DNA from: Mastigias papua | Taxonomy: Eukaryota; Cnidaria; Scyphozoa; Rhizostomeae; Mastigiidae | Assembly (NCBI GenBank): GCA_964019165.1 | Contig: OZ025281.1 | Location: 4,863,240-4,927,239, forward strand | DNA: 64,000 nt | Direction: 5' to 3' | Shown here: positions 45,101-55,704 of the stretch, piece by piece | Layout of the letters: each line of letters begins with the position of its first letter | Position numbering within the stretch: position 1 is the first letter of the stretch | Notes under the pieces: model-generated | Told to the model about the DNA's origin: nothing | Databases searched by the model: none | The model's input: only the letters and a program-made list of their open reading frames with translations | Position numbers and translations under genes: made by a program

Positions 45101-48100
45101 TTTATTGTTTGAATGTCATATCATTCACACTGTCTACTTTTGAAACTGAACTTAAGCAACCATTTTGGTCTTGCCTGTAAGAAGCAAAATAAAACTTCCA
45201 TCCACCCTGTACATTTAGATTTATACCCATTTATACACATAAGGAAACTTTCCACCAATCCAATATATTCCACCCACCTGGATTATTTGAAACTAGAAAG
45301 TAATTACAATAAAAGCAATCAACAAAGAACTGAAAAAGGCTCAATGATGCTCTTTCTTACCAATTGGCTAAAATCATATGCCCAAGGTAGATACAATACA
45401 GATGTATTGTACTTCTCCCAATGTGCCAGGAAGAATCCAGCAGCAATAACAACAATTATAATGAATATTTCAAAGTGAGTATGAAGCTCTGTTCCAAAGC
45501 AAGACACCAATGATACAGACATCATCCATACTGCAGTGCTATCTAATCCATGATCAAACAACTCACCGAGAGGAGAACTAGAGCAAAAGAGTAGAATAAT
45601 GAGAAAAAGCTATGCAGTTTTTCAACAAACAAGAAGTTTACAACGAAATTTATGAATACTGCCATATTCTAGGGGTTCTCAACCAGGGGTGTCAGCACCC
45701 ACTGGGGGTGTGAGACATCATTCCAAGGCAGGAATAACGACAATTATAATGAATATTTCAAAGTGAGTATGAAGCTCCTAATAACAGGAACGTCATATAC
45801 TTATAAGACTCCTGCTAGTAGATGAGTCTAAGCTAAAATACAAAAACTACTCCTTGACCCCCCCTGGTCAAACTGAACTAACACATGTTAGTTTGAATTG
45901 ATATTTCACAAATCTTCATCATAAAGCAGAACGTTTTATGACAATAATTGAAATAGTCCATTGATTTCTAGGTTAACTGATATTTATCTCATTTGCTTCT
46001 CATAAACAATGTCCCATCTCCTTACATACCAAATATTCACCATGGAATATAGAATCAAATTACAACAAATATAGACAACTCCAATTGAAAACATAACAAC
46101 AATGCTCCAACAGGTATAAAAACCCACAATGAGAAATCATCAAAAGCAATTTATAGCCATATACTTTCAAAATAATCGAAAATATCCAAAAACTACACCA
46201 GTGAAAGCAAAAAGACCAAAATCAACTAGAGTGATTCACTTCTAAAATAGGCAAATTCTAAAATGCTGTTTGAAATTGGACAATATATAATTCAAAATTA
46301 TAAGAAATAAACCAGCAAACAAACAAAACAGCAAGAAAGAAACTTCAGTTACTGTACCTTGAATGTGTTCTTCGTGCCTGTTTTCCATCAATTCCATCCA
46401 GAGTATGGGAAAGAAACTGTGACACTGCACAGAATAACCAAATGTGTCTAGGAATTCTTGACAAACCAGTTGCAGGAGAGGATGCCATAGTAAAGTCCCA
46501 GTCATAATATGCAAGAACTGCCACATTTGCAACAGTAAATAACCAACCCACAAATGTCAGCAGATTTGGAGCTACCCATAGAGGACAAATCTAAAATGTT
46601 CATTGAAGGAGTATACATGCAAATTGGGTATTCAAAATTGACATAAAACTTAGTCTATATTTCAACTAAAAATGATAAAACTGCTGTTAAAAGACTATCA
46701 TGCAAAAGATGGAGATAATATGCAAAGGATATGAAACGCAAGGGGTAAAAGGAACTCTTCTTTATTAGTTCTGTGCTAATGTGAAAGGGTACCTAGGAAT
46801 TAAGGGACACATTAATTTCACTTATGAAGATAGAAAAATGAGAAGAATTCAAAAAGGCCAATAATACAAACATAACTAGCTTAAGCCCAGGTGATATCAA
46901 ACACTGTCACCATGCCATTAAGTTACATTGTCTGCAGATAAAGCAGCAGGATGCTACTCTTTTATGAAGAATGTCACAACAAAGGGTAACTGATAAAATT
47001 CACTGAACAGTTCCTTGGCTTAATCCTGAAAAGATGGTTCTGAGATGTGAATGGATACTATTAAAAGCATATCCATTTGCTTTGCTGAAATTATCAACAG
47101 TTTCTATTGTCATTAAATGGTAAATTTATTCAGTCTATTGTCTATCTAGGAAAATATTGCTTTTAACAGATCTTTTCATTTTATGTGGGCGATTGCTTTC
47201 GCCTTCACAAATGCCCTCGTAGGTCTATTTACATGGGTGATTGACCACGAATGCAAAATCCTGATTTAACCCTATTCCATTGCAGAGACTTTTGGAAGTC
47301 AGTTCACATTCTAAACCTGTCTTTCCTCAAAACAGCACCCTGGGCGCTCATTTCAAAGTCAGCTGCCAAGAGGGGGCACTCACTTGAGAGAGCCAGTCCT
47401 TCAGGGGGCACACTAATTTACAAATCAGCAAATAAAGTGCCTATATAGCATTTAACGTTTTCATTCAGCACAATTAGCAATTAGTAAAAACTAAAGGTAA
47501 TATATGCATCACGCATTATGCAAAACCAACAGAATGATAACAAGATGCAATGGAACTATAGGAAAATGGCATGAAAATACAACACACCAAAGAAAGTACA
47601 CTAAGTATAGAACAACACATCACAAAGGCAAAGGAGCAACAAGATTAACTATTGTGTAGCAATAAAGATGGTACAAGCTCATTGCAAATAGAAGGGGGCA
47701 CTCTTTCCTGGGGGCTCAGTCAAAAACATTTCTCAGGGGGAAGTATTCATTAAAGGGGGAGCTTTTTGAGGGGGGTTCTCTTTCAAGGAAATACAGAATA
47801 TGCCAATCATAGTGGGACTTGATGACCACAGGTATTTTTCCATTATGAATGACACCAAATACAGCTACTGCTTTGAGCTGATATATTATTTTATGCAACA
47901 AAAATTTAGACTTCAATCACTATCAGATTTCTGAAAAGAATTTTCACCAAGAAGTGCTGGTACCTGTCATTATGCATACCATGAGCCCAGTAATGAAAAG
48001 TAGCACTATGGGTTGAAATCTATGGAATTTTAAGTAAATTTGATAGCTTGTCCCAGGGTCAAGTCAAGTTGCATTTCACAAACAGTATATGAGATCTAAA

Positions 48101-50543
48101 CATCATAACATTATTAGATGTTTCAGATGGGAACTGCAGATTTGCAACTGGGAAATCTATGGTGGAGAGTATGCAATATGTTCCTACTGACCATGCACAG
48201 TTTGAAGCTCACAGGCACTTCCTCCAACAAATGGGCAGTTTTACCCTTAACATAGTGCCATTCAGTGGTGGGATTCAAATATTTTAGGAACAGGTTCTAT
48301 CTTAACGTGTGGGGTGCATTGTAAATTGTTTTTATCAAAGTGTCACGTTTTCCAAGATTTTAGTAACCGGTTTGCAAACAGTGTGACTGTCTAGGAACCG
48401 GTTCGCGCAAACCGGTGCGAACCGGCTGAATCCCACCACTGGTGCCATTATACTTCCTTAAATTTTAGGGTAGGCCTATTTGCTTACTATCCACTCTGGC
48501 TGTCACCCCTGTCAGAATCTTCTTATTAGAAGGAAGACAGTATTTGGTAGATGTAGATGTAGATAAATCTCAAGACCAGAACGAAGACAAAAAGTAAAAA
48601 CAGTTTATTGTTGAGATTTAATTTGACACACTACAGAATTAGACAGCCCAGGGACAAATTCAATTGTGACACATTCAGTTACAACAGTCATCCTCAGTTA
48701 GAAAGGGAAGTGTGACAAAGGTATATATAGCAGTAGGAAAATGGGAGGCCAATAATCATATGTAAAAAGGGATATGCAAGAGAGCATAAAAGAAAAATAT
48801 CATTATATATATATGATCAACAAATTATCTCTATATCATATTCATCCTACAACACAAATTTGACATTGAACCTATCATGACTTGACTTCTGTTTGATGAT
48901 TTTGCGGCTAAAGCCTATTGAGGGCCTGTTTATGTGACTCCACTCTGCAGGCTGGCTTATAAAGTGAGATTAAGAATGCATTAGAAAGATTTAATGTAAT
49001 TGATATGGTAAAGCAAGCTAATGACTTTCAAAGACATTAGTATAAATTCTAGACTAATAACTATACAATACTAACTAAAGAAATAATGCCACTGTCTTTA
49101 TGAAAACTCCTGCAATAATGGCAATTAAATTTTGCTTTAATTCGTGACCTCTTTGACACCTATTATGTTCCAGGACTGAGTGGTAAACTCAAGAAAAGGT
49201 GGGAATAAAGCAAATAAGAAAATATGAAAGTATACTATATCGATAACAAAACCTAGTGTTACCTTTACAACTTGATTCCAAAATGGATGCATCACATAAT
49301 TTGCCAACGGTGAAGTATCAACTGACTTGTACTATGGAACATAAGTAAAAAACCATTTCAAATTAAATATATTCACTCTGATATGACTATGATGGAGAAT
49401 GGCCTGTCTAAAACACTTAAAGCAGATAAAAACCATAACAAGCTCTATGGATAAGGCAGACCTTCTAACTCAATCATGATTTGGCTGAAAGATTGACAGA
49501 TTCAGATACCATGAGTAAACAGGCCTAAGTTATATGATTCTTCTACAAATATGCTCTCTAGAAAGCATTCATTGATTTTGGGACACATGATGTAAAGCAC
49601 TACAACTTTCAAACCACTCCATGACCCTCATGTATTGTGACCTAAATCTCAATGCTTCTAAAACTAACTTTGGACATCCAAGGTTTTCAGGGTGTAGAGT
49701 ATGGAAGGTCTGAAAGGGCTTTCAAGGATATTTGGTCATTGAACAACTTTCTAAAGTTCTTGCAAATGGACTTTGGCCATAAAAATTTTGGCCTTTATAT
49801 GGTGTACAACAGTTTCTTTTTAAAATTGGCCGGTCCTATCATGACTTCAGTCATCGATAATCGTTTCATTCAGGGAAGGCTAAAGCAAGAGCTAACCAAA
49901 GCGTTTGCTAACATGCTAAATAAGCAAAAACTGGCTAAAGTGGAAGTCCTTTCGCCAAGTCAACTCCGACGAAGATCAATTTACACGTGTTTAAACAGGG
50001 AAGAAGACCTAACATCGAAATCTAGGCCTAAAGGTTGTTTCCGCCCTCTATATTTGAATAGTCAACTTTCCTGCATTTTCAATTTCAGACATTTGCAAAT
50101 ATATGCCATTCTGTGCTAAACCCAACTAACCGTGCAAACATCAGGTCTTGAGCAAAAAGTCTGCCATAGGCAGGAGCCGGCATTATAGCTGGGTGGGGCC
50201 ATTCCAGATCGCCTTTACATTACTATTGACTTTTGTTGAAGTCTACTTTCTTATTCTAAATAAACAGATCTTAGGCATACACTAACACTTTAAATTTCCA
50301 AACATAAACCCTAGATATGGTTACGTAGGACCATTTGGCAACGACCCACATCGCTAAATAAAGAATGAAAGTGGAAACAGAATATGGGACGGTCTGATTC
50401 TAAGTCAGTCTGCAAGAGAATGGAAGGGGATCTGGCCCAATATATACAATATTTCAAAAAAATCTCGAAAACATTCATACCTTGTACCTATCAAAACCAG
50501 CTAGCTCCAATGGCGTTAGATAATTGTATATAAGGCTGTCCAT
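39072..50543 (-). CDS. SELENOI: Ethanolaminephosphotransferase 1, complete nine-exon gene, no selenocysteine
   Basis: The enzyme transfers phosphoethanolamine from CDP-ethanolamine to diacylglycerol in the last step of the Kennedy pathway, in ER/Golgi membranes. Coding exons on the minus strand: 50543-50481, 49331-49263, 46590-46358, 45577-45361, 43141-43033, 41463-41415, 41209-41029, 40313-40137, 39149-39072. Every junction is GT-AG and in phase; the total is 1176 bases, 391 residues plus TAG, against 397 in human. The CDP-alcohol phosphotransferase motif D-x2-D-G-x2-A-R-x8-G-x3-D-x3-D is complete (Asp109 to Asp134). HWEKYNT and LPW-x-YD after it mark the EPT1 type rather than CEPT1/CHPT1. 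Multiple hydrophobic segments follow. The vertebrate protein reads a UGA as selenocysteine near its end; here the C-terminus (KVKKYKSEANGR) stops at TAG. Confidence 0.92.
39790..39865. repeat. GAT-rich microsatellite in EPT1 intron 8
   Basis: Imperfect GAT/GATGAT tracts over about 75 bases, with no other role seen. Confidence 0.7.
40137..40313 (-). CDS. SELENOI: EPT1 exon 8
   Basis: The acceptor is CTTGTAG and the donor is GTATGA. Encodes CRLIVAQMSSSKCERVNWLL, two hydrophobic segments and QSHYALCV, equivalent to the family block ending in HIHYGVRVV. 177 bases, phase 0 on both sides. Confidence 0.9.
41029..41209 (-). CDS. SELENOI: EPT1 exon 7
   Basis: The acceptor is TATTTTAG and the donor is GTAAGT. 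Encodes ARLKYPEFCPSVIEGLMPLI, hydrophobic segments and YPRMFYFTFGNVFSNIT, matching the family block HPRVFYFMxGTxFxNxT. Confidence 0.9.
41415..41463 (-). CDS. SELENOI: EPT1 exon 6 (49 bp)
   Basis: The acceptor is TTTTCTTTTAG and the donor is GTAAGT. Encodes FTLWGLGLPVTIWHII, matching the conserved TLP segment. A very small exon found only by following the phase. Confidence 0.82.
43033..43141 (-). CDS. SELENOI: EPT1 exon 5
   Basis: The acceptor is a pyrimidine-rich CTTCCTTGTCAG and the donor is GTAAGT. Encodes GLTGVYLLTYVFTPDVWKI, then a hydrophobic stretch. It aligns without gaps to the family after SQL of exon 4 and ends in phase 1. Confidence 0.85.
45361..45577 (-). CDS. SELENOI: EPT1 exon 4 (rest of catalytic motif)
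   Basis: The acceptor is TGCTCTAG and the donor is GTAAGA. Begins with SPLGELFDHGLDST, the second half of the catalytic motif, then a membrane helix and LAHWEKYNTSVLYLPWAYDF. Part of this exon (45445-45489) is duplicated in the preceding intron. Confidence 0.93.
45733..45777 (-). repeat. Duplicate of part of EPT1 exon 4 inside intron 3
   Basis: 45 bases identical, except for one mismatch, to exon 4 positions 45445-45489, in the same orientation, 288 bases upstream in the transcript direction. It follows directly on a sequence with hAT-like end character (GGGGTTCTCAACCAGGGG at 45671-45688). Confidence 0.85.
46358..46590 (-). CDS. SELENOI: EPT1 exon 3 (start of catalytic motif)
   Basis: The acceptor is TTTTAG and the donor is GTACAG. 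Begins with WVAPNLLTFVG (first membrane helix region) and ends with TLDGIDGKQARRTHS, the first half of the CDP-alcohol phosphotransferase motif. It ends after two bases of a Ser codon completed by exon 4. Confidence 0.93.
48263..48441. mobile_element. 179-bp hAT MITE with 8-bp target duplication, in EPT1 intron 2
   Basis: The two ends are perfect inverted copies for 15 bases (CAGTGGTGGGATTCA), and both flanks are GTGCCATT (48255-48262 and 48442-48449). CAGTGG ends plus an 8-bp duplication are diagnostic of hAT. No coding capacity. The inner part has several AACCGG/CCGGTT words. Confidence 0.93.
49263..49331 (-). CDS. SELENOI: EPT1 exon 2
   Basis: The acceptor is CATAG and the donor is GTAACA. 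Encodes YKSVDTSPLANYVMHPFWNQ plus VVK, the conserved pre-membrane segment (HPFWN) of EPT1. 69 bases, phase 0 at both ends; too short to stand out as an open frame. Confidence 0.88.
50481..50543 (-). CDS. SELENOI: EPT1 exon 1
   Basis: Encodes MDSLIYNYLTPLELAGFDRYK, and the donor is GTATGA. The start was chosen because it aligns with the start of animal EPT1 (about 10 residues before the conserved LAGFD-K-YK). The frame is open upstream with another Met at 50594, so a slightly longer N-terminus cannot be excluded. Confidence 0.85.
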
Positions 50544-50802
50544 GGTGAAGCAAGCAGGTTGTATATGCTGTCTCAAATAAACCGGGCCTATCATTCCATG
50601 CGCCCCTGCAACGACATCAATAATTGATAGGCAGCAACGCAGCGACCAACTATTGTGGGAAAGTACGTCGGGGATACCATAGGCAAAGAAGTGGAACCAG
50701 AGTACAAAGTTTCTCAGAGTACAATTGTAAGTATTCCTTGACCGCATTGTTATACTGAAAGTTCCTTTATAGTTATTTCAATTTATATGGATATAGTCAC
50801 AG

Positions 50803-51318
50803 ACGGATCCAGACCGAGTTCCTTGCTGCCCGGAACTCAGTTAGAATTTGAAAAGCAAAATGATATTTCATTACATTCAAGTCAAAGTTAGCTAGATATC
50901 ATGGGTTACAGTATAACAGTGGCGGATCCAGACGGAGTTCCTTGCTTCCCGGAACTCTGTGAGATTTTGAAAAATAAAATGATATTTCATTAGGGAGCGG
51001 TCGTTATTTATGGCTGGGTGGGGCCTGAAGAGAAAGCGTTATGTTCCCTCAAAAAATTTTACCCCACCCCACCATTTGCTAAAATAACATGTTTTTTACC
51101 CCACAGCAGAAAAACAGTAAAGCAAGTGTGCATTTAAGCCTACATATGTTTTATGCTTTACACTACCCTTGTGGTCAAGAATTATTCTTCTCCCCCAACT
51201 TACACAGCATAATTTTTTCAGTTACCCCACCATTCTTTCTTCAGTCCCCATCACGGTCATAAATAATGCCCCTCCCTTACATTGAAGTCAAAGTTAGCTA
51301 GATATATCACAGGTTACA
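50803..51318. repeat. Tandem duplication, second copy split by a MITE
   Basis: Copy 1 (50803-50914) and copy 2 (50924-51318 minus the insert) share GGATCCAGA, GGAGTTCCTTGCT, CCCGGAACTC, AAATGATATTTCATTA and AAGTCAAAGTTAGCTAGATAT. Copy 2 is interrupted at ATTTCATTA by the element at 50993-51276. The start (CAGTGGCGGATCCAG) resembles a transposon end; an inverted match, CTGGATCCGCCCCTG, occurs at about 53440-53455. Confidence 0.8.
50993..51276. mobile_element. 284-bp Harbinger-like MITE with TTA target duplication
   Basis: The ends are GGGAGCGGTCGTTATTTATG and the inverse of GGGAGGGGCATTATTTATGACC, with TTA on both sides (50990-50992, 51277-51279). The neighbouring duplicate at 50862-50914 has the uninterrupted site with a single TTA. 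A 3-bp TWA duplication and GGG/CCC ends fit PIF/Harbinger. The interior is made of CCCCACC-rich tracts without coding frames. Confidence 0.88.
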
Positions 51319-53995
51319 ATTTAGTTTCCAAAACGTTACTTGAAAGTTTGTTGATCACGAAAAACACTGTTGTTTCTCCTTTTCTTGTTGTTCTCTCGCC
51401 TACACGTTTAATGGTACTTTTAGCGTTGCAGAGAACTGTCGTGATTTGTATCTGCGGTAGCAAATCCTTTGTTACTCACAGAACTCCGAAATAAAATCGT
51501 TGGGCATCGGAAATGACCAGGAATAGACAATAGGATTTCGATATGGAACTCGGATGGAACCTAGTCAGACACAATGCTTGAACTCGGAAGTGAAATCTTT
51601 CAGAAACAATAATTCAGAAGTAGGAATCGTTGATTGGTCTACGATCATTTAGAAGTCACCTTTGTTTATGCACATCCTATTGACTTAAAAATGGCGACCA
51701 CTAGCCCAGTTTTAACAACTGTATCTCCCCCAATCAAGAATCAGAGACATAATTATCGGGTAGGTTTCATGGAAGAAATAACATTAAGACAGTTTGGCTA
51801 TTGCAAAGATAGGCTGGACTTTTGGGCTTGCCATTGAGCCATCGAGATCTAGGTGTCAAGGAGAGCTTTTCGAAGGACCAGTCTGCAGAGTCGCTACAGA
51901 GTTGAGTATGGCCTTTCTCGACGAGATCTCGTGTGTACAGATGTGTAAGTGTGCACTTAGTCTCAGCTCTGTATTTGGGTGCACTTTCCTTTAAGGCCTA
52001 TAAATTAAAGCCAGTGTTTTTGCTATTTTCTGTTGTTTACTCACCTTGAAATCCTCGGCATCGAACAGCATGCCCATATGAACAATTTGTACTTAATCAT
52101 TATCATTATGATGGCTGGAAATATTGAAATTAACGAATTTCACCACGCCCTGTCGCCTTTCAATGCCTTGTTTCTCACCCATTTCTGCGTCTGCAGTATC
52201 ATTTGAAGCAAATAGCCTCAAGTGTGCAGTTCCCAAACATGCAGTCTGGGCTAAAGATGTCTTTAGACTGACCTGCATGCAGCAAATTGCTTCATTTATA
52301 TCGTATTGCACCAATGCAAAGCTCAGAAGACCACATATACTTGTAACAATTCCATTTTTAGTTACTCTATCTTCCATTCATTCATTCATTGCTTGTTTGT
52401 CAACAGCACATTGCCATCACTTCCTCTACACTAACACTAAACTAACATCTCACTAACATTCTATTGCGTCATAACACCTTGCCTTTGTTTAGGCCTTTTT
52501 TCATTCCAGCTTTCCCTCAACACTTTGCCATACCTAACATAGCCCTTTCTTTCACACACAGATTTTGTTTATCTCATCGTTTTGCGTAATTCTGGGGAAC
52601 AATTGTATATAGCACACTCAAATTGTAATTTTACATTGGTTACAATAAAACACAATAAAAACACATCAACAAAAGTTTCCTTGCTTCACCATCTACAAGC
52701 GACAAAAGCCAAAGCAATAGTGGCTGAGATCGTACCTTTAATTATATACATATCAATCGTTAATAATACTTTTACCAAGTGAGGATCTAGAATTACTAAA
52801 TACTCAAGCTATCAGCATAATCCTCCAGACCTAGAGACTTGCCAAAGGGTGTATCACAGAATAAATGAAAATTTTAGAAACATTTCATCCAAAAGAGAAA
52901 GCTTTTATTACCACCAGTTGGAAATGATTGTTCATTTTCCCATAGAACATTACAGATTGCCAAGAACAACCTGTATATGAAGCAAACTTTCCCAATTTAT
53001 GAATGATTGTCTGCAAAATTCAGAAAGCACAACAAATTTCCAGAAAACTGTATGACTTCCCCAGTTGTTATTTAGTTGTGATTTAAGAATTTGTGCTTTA
53101 TTATCTATTCTGTGCATATGTTGCAGTATTTAAATGGATTGCCAAATGCTTTCACAGCCTTATCTTTGACTGCTTCTATTCTTCATGTTTGTTCTACACT
53201 TTATGTTTGTTCAAAATCCTGAAACAATGAATGGGTGGCACCCGATGATACCTCTACCTTGGGCATATATCACAAATCTTACCATATTTGGGACAGGAAA
53301 CCATTATGTTTCCGCAGTATCGGCAATTTTACTATAGGAACGGCTGCTTTCTGTATAAATGTGTGCGGTCATAAAGTTCTTTCCTAATACACTTGAGCCC
53401 ATTCCTCAAAGTATTTGGAACTCAATTAGCTTTTAGGCTGGATCCGCCCCTGGACATGTCTCCCAGTTTACTCCAGGTTATAGTTTTTAATTCTTCCATA
53501 TTCCAATAGCAAAGGATTAAGGAGGAAAGCCCATAAGCGGCTGAGTCAGATTGGGGACAGGGATGGGAAACCCGTTGTGTAAGTGAGCGTTAAGCAGAGA
53601 AGAGTTGGGGGTCTGGATGCAGGGCTCCTAGGAAAAGTGTTAGAACTACGCCCTTTAGGTATCCAGGAAACGCACTTTGTAAACATAACCATACACCTCT
53701 TTTATAGATAGAAGCTGCATATGGAATCAATGATATGTGTGGGAATCGTCATTAACTTTTTATGATATTGCTGCATGAATTGTTGTAAATAGAAGTTTTG
53801 TTCGTTTTGCACGTAATCAAGACGCCATTTTGGCACTCGTGTCAGGCCTCTCGCTGATCACGTGCTCAACCTATTCTTCTAGTGTTTTTCCTTTTCGCCT
53901 TTCCTCTTTAACTTTTTATGGACCAGTTCTGGACTGTAATTCATCTATTGTTTTTGCATATGTAAAAGTTCAAGTTCTAAGTAACTACTGTTACA
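51319..53995. other. Region upstream of EPT1 without firm genes
   Basis: Probably includes EPT1 promoter sequence at its near end. Two weak candidate first exons are seen: plus strand 51691-51759 (ATG in AAAATGG context, MATTSPVLTTVSPP, donor GTAGGT) and minus strand 52079-52045 (MGMLFDAEDFK, donor GTGAGT). Neither can be linked to further exons. The overlapping frames at 52093-52456 on both strands show no motif. AATAAA occurs at 52646-52651 and 52655-52660. Confidence 0.35.
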
Positions 53996-54197
53996 GAGAG
54001 CCGAGAAGTGAAGAGAGTTGAGAAGTGAAGAGAGCCGAGAAGTGAAGAGAGCCGAGAAGTGAAGAGAGCCGAGAAGTGAAGAGAGCCGAGAAGTGAAGAG
54101 AGCCGAGAAGTGAAGAGAGCCGAGAAGTGAAGAGAGCCGAGAAGTGAAGAGAGTTGAGAAGTGAAGAGAGTTGAGAAGTGAAGAGAGTTGAGAAGTG
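53996..54197. repeat. 17-bp minisatellite, about 12 copies
   Basis: Unit GAGAGCCGAGAAGTGAA with a CC/TT variant (GAGAGTTGAGAAGTGAA) in the second and the last three copies; otherwise almost no divergence, suggesting recent expansion. Open frames through it on the minus strand are artefacts. Confidence 0.95.
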
Positions 54198-54371
54198 AGT
54201 TTTGCCGAAAATAGACGAAAAGTTCAGACGAAGTTTCAAGAAAGTTGAAAGTAAGTTGCTGTGACGAGTACTTACTGAAGAAGTTGAAGTAGTTGCTATT
54301 AAAGATGGTTATAGTTATTAAGAGATTGTTAGTCCATTTACCATTTGAAAGTAGTTCCGAGCCGATTTATT

Positions 54372-54396
54372 TGCCGTCACCGTCGCCGTCGCCGTT
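54372..54396 (+). repeat. Short GCCGTC tract
   Basis: Four to five copies of GCCGTC/ACCGTC followed by GCCGTT, similar in kind to the tract at 2729-2792. Confidence 0.6.
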
Positions 54397-55704
54397 ATTT
54401 TACTGTTAGAAGTTCAAGATCGTAAGTTTACTCTTTGCGTTCATTTGTGTCTTTTCTGCTGCATTCGAACTTCTTTTCTACCCCCTTGAAGTGGTATTAC
54501 AGAATTTAACTTACCACATATTGAAAAAGTTGGGGCATTTAACCGAAAAACGCCCTCTATCTCTGCCACTGCATGGATGTTCAAATAGATAGTTGCTCCA
54601 AGAGAGGTATATCTCTCCATTTGAATCAAGAGTGTGTTGGACTAGAATACGTTTTGCAAGCATTTATGCTGAGGAATATACTTTGTAGTATCTCTCTCCT
54701 CCTATACAAATAATTTCTTCCATAACTATTCATATCCATTGATTTTCACAATTTGTTTTATTCCCATACCAACTCATACCAATACTTCATTCACACATTC
54801 CTACGCACAACCACCTCGTGCGTCAAAATCATTGTTTGGGCCTAAGTTCTCCCTACTCAGCATTTTCTAACGCCTCGCTATTACTTTGTAGTATACAGTA
54901 TATATATGATAGAGAAATCAGTTATTAGAGAACCTTTATATCAGAGAAGTTTTATATCAGAGAACAAGAATCATAAAGAAGAAAACCAACTACTTCTATT
55001 CTGTGATTACACATTCTGAAGGCAAGACCACAAATGGTATGTTCTATATTCTAATTACAAATTAGTAGTTCATATAAAAACAAATCTCAGCCACGGAACT
55101 ACTAAAGCTTTTACTTATCCTTATTGCTTAACTTGTTATATGTCAAATGCTCAACCTTTCAAAAAGTATTTCAAACAAATTTTAATGAAGAAACCACAAG
55201 AGAATAGCCATGAAGCCATAGGCATATACCTGTTTTGTGTATTTCTGTCAGATCAAACTGCAAAATTGAATCATGATATGAGTTAAACCGACTACTATTT
55301 GCAACATCAGAAAGTATAATCTCAGCAAAGTATTGGGGGGCGCTGTCCTCCCCCGAGCTCCCTACAATTTGGAGGCATCCACTAAGGTATATTTCATTGT
55401 CATGTCATATCACTGCCCTTTGCATAGCTTTTTCTCACCCTGTCAGGTCTATTTTCTCCAAAACTAATTGGCCAATCATCATGCAAAGTGAGACTAGTCG
55501 TAGCATCTGTGGTCAGAGTCCTGCATGATGATTGGTCAATTAGGCTGGGAGAAAACAAATCTGCTAGAGGGCTCTCAAACATTTAGCGGCTATGCTATTC
55601 ATCCTTTAGCTGCATATTTTACTACACAATGCATTAAAAGATGTGATCCACAAGGGTGTGGTCCATCAAATTCCTCCAGTCTGCAGTGGCTGGCACATCC
55701 TTTA
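54397..55704. other. Region without recognisable gene
   Basis: No motif-bearing frame. A G-rich/C-rich inverted pair (GGGGGGCG and CCTCCCCCGAG) at 55335-55357 and a repeated phrase (CCAATCATCATGC / GCATGATGATTGG, 55471-55483 and 55522-55534, inverted) suggest a small hairpin-forming repeat. Confidence 0.35.

Noticed and set aside
49652..50119. 155-codon plus-strand frame in EPT1 intron 1
   Set aside because: Longest non-transposon frame here, but no recognisable domain or signals, and it is antisense to an intron; likely chance.
52093..52456. Overlapping frames of 94 and 110 codons on both strands
   Set aside because: Neither shows a motif; overlapping frames on both strands with no supporting signal are more likely chance.
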